A DNA stretch of 6,165 nt, taken from JASFUX01 sp050050115 (lineage in GTDB: Bacteria > Pseudomonadota > Alphaproteobacteria > Caulobacterales > Maricaulaceae). Below the pieces are notes generated by a model. The model worked only from the letters and a program-made list of their open reading frames with translations, searched no databases and was not told the DNA's origin. Below are positions 5,340 to 6,165 of this stretch, piece after piece; position 1 is the stretch's first letter, and the number at the start of each line of letters is the position of its first letter. A program made the position numbers and the translations under genes. The stretch covers positions 1-6,165 of the forward strand of contig JASFUX010000211.1 of the NCBI GenBank assembly GCA_050050115.1, read 5' to 3'.

Positions 5340-5346
5340 CTGAACC

Positions 5347-6165
5347 ATGACGGCGAGCTGGAGCCCGTCAAGCTGGCGCGACAAACCCGCGGCGCATATC
5401 CCGCAGGACTATCCCGACGCGGGCGCGCTCGACCGCGAGGTCGAGGTGCTTTCGCATCGTCCGCCGCTGGTGTTCGCCGGCGAGGCGCGCCGTTTGAAGT
5501 CCCGTCTGGGCAAGGTCGCGGCGGGTGAGGCGCTGGTGCTGCAGGGCGGAGACTGCGCGGAGAGCTTCGCCGAGTTCCACCCAGACGCGATCCGCGACAC
5601 CTTCCGCGTGCTTATGCAGATGGCTGTCGTGCTGACCTTCGCGGCGCAAAAGCCGGTGGTGAAGATCGGCCGCATCGCCGGCCAGTTCGCCAAGCCGCGC
5701 TCGGAGCCGATCGAGACGCGCGGGGACGAGACGCTGCCGTCCTACCGCGGCGATATCATCAACGGGCAGGACTTCTCCGCTGGCGACCGCGTGCCCGACC
5801 CGGCGCGGATGAGCCAGGCCTACGCCCAGTCCGCTTCGACCCTAAACCTGCTGCGGGCCTTCGCCATGGGCGGCTACGCGGCGCTCGAGAACGTGCACCG
5901 CTGGACGCTCGACTTCATCGATGCGACCCCGCAGGCGACGCGCTACCGCGAGGTCGCCGACCGCATCTCCGAAACGCTCGCCTTCATGGAAGCGTGCGGG
6001 ATCAACGGGCAGACCGCGGCGCAGCTCACCGAGACCGAGTTCTACACGAGCCACGAGGCGCTGCTGCTGCCTTACGAGCAGGCGCTGACCCGGATCGATT
6101 CCACCTCGGGCGACTGGTACGACACCTCGGCCCACTTCCTCTGGATCGGACACCGCACCCGCCAG
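5347..6165 (+). CDS. class II 3-deoxy-D-arabino-heptulosonate-7-phosphate synthase (5' part)
   Basis: This enzyme condenses phosphoenolpyruvate and erythrose 4-phosphate to DAHP, the first step of the shikimate pathway to aromatic amino acids, in the cytoplasm. The first 273 codons are present and the gene runs off the window. Plant-type (class II) enzymes have about 450-460 residues, so roughly 60 percent is here. Family motifs in order: SSWRDKPAAHIPQDYPD near the N-terminus (8-24); LQGGDCAESF (65-74), with Cys70 matching the metal-binding cysteine (Cys87 in M. tuberculosis); KIGRIAGQFAKPRS (106-119), including the PEP-binding Arg109 region; LPSYRGDIING (130-140); and WIGHRTRQ (266-273), where Arg269 matches a PEP-binding arginine. 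The remaining metal ligands lie beyond the window. The gene is divergent from the DUF2799 gene. Symbols vary in this family (aroG, aroF or aroH), so none is assigned. Confidence 0.96.
   Translation, partial: MTASWSPSSWRDKPAAHIPQDYPDAGALDREVEVLSHRPPLVFAGEARRLKSRLGKVAAGEALVLQGGDCAESFAEFHPDAIRDTFRVLMQMAVVLTFAAQKPVVKIGRIAGQFAKPRSEPIETRGDETLPSYRGDIINGQDFSAGDRVPDPARMSQAYAQSASTLNLLRAFAMGGYAALENVHRWTLDFIDATPQATRYREVADRISETLAFMEACGINGQTAAQLTETEFYTSHEALLLPYEQALTRIDSTSGDWYDTSAHFLWIGHRTRQ

Overview
This window is GC-rich, densely coding DNA with a strong G/C preference at third codon positions. It is most likely chromosomal DNA from an alphaproteobacterium. The combination of a class II (plant-type) DAHP synthase, a bacterial glutathione reductase and a DUF2799 lipoprotein would fit Caulobacterales/Maricaulales-type bacteria. 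That placement is an inference from gene content, not a measured assignment.

Layout, left to right. (a) 1-42: the last 13 codons of an upstream plus-strand gene. (b) 68-1459: a complete NADPH-dependent glutathione reductase (gor), plus strand. (c) 1460-1650: a gap between convergent genes that contains nested inverted repeats but no convincing gene. (d) 1651-3437, minus strand: a two-gene cassette. A TIR domain is fused to a ParA/MinD-type ATPase (2088-3437). Its stop codon overlaps the start of a small basic helical protein of unknown function (1651-2088) in a TGATG junction. (e) 3438-3537: a gap with a strong hairpin and an alternative pairing. (f) 3538-4362, minus: an SH3b-domain lipoprotein. 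(g) 4363-4446: a gap with a hairpin directly after the next gene's stop codon. (h) 4447-5241, minus: a DUF2799 lipoprotein with an internal duplication and a C-terminal coiled coil. (i) 5242-5346: a divergent intergenic region with a candidate promoter and a short palindrome. (j) 5347-6165, plus: the first 273 codons of class II DAHP synthase, cut by the window edge.

The housekeeping parts are glutathione redox cycling (gor) and entry into the shikimate pathway (DAHP synthase). The two lipoproteins are probably cell-envelope proteins. The most interesting part is the TIR-ParA cassette. Both the TIR glutamate position and the ParA Walker motifs appear intact, and the second gene looks translationally coupled. 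By analogy with other bacterial TIR proteins it could be an NAD+-consuming immune (anti-phage) module whose ParA-type ATPase acts as sensor or localiser. That function is a hypothesis; only the domain architecture is read from the sequence.
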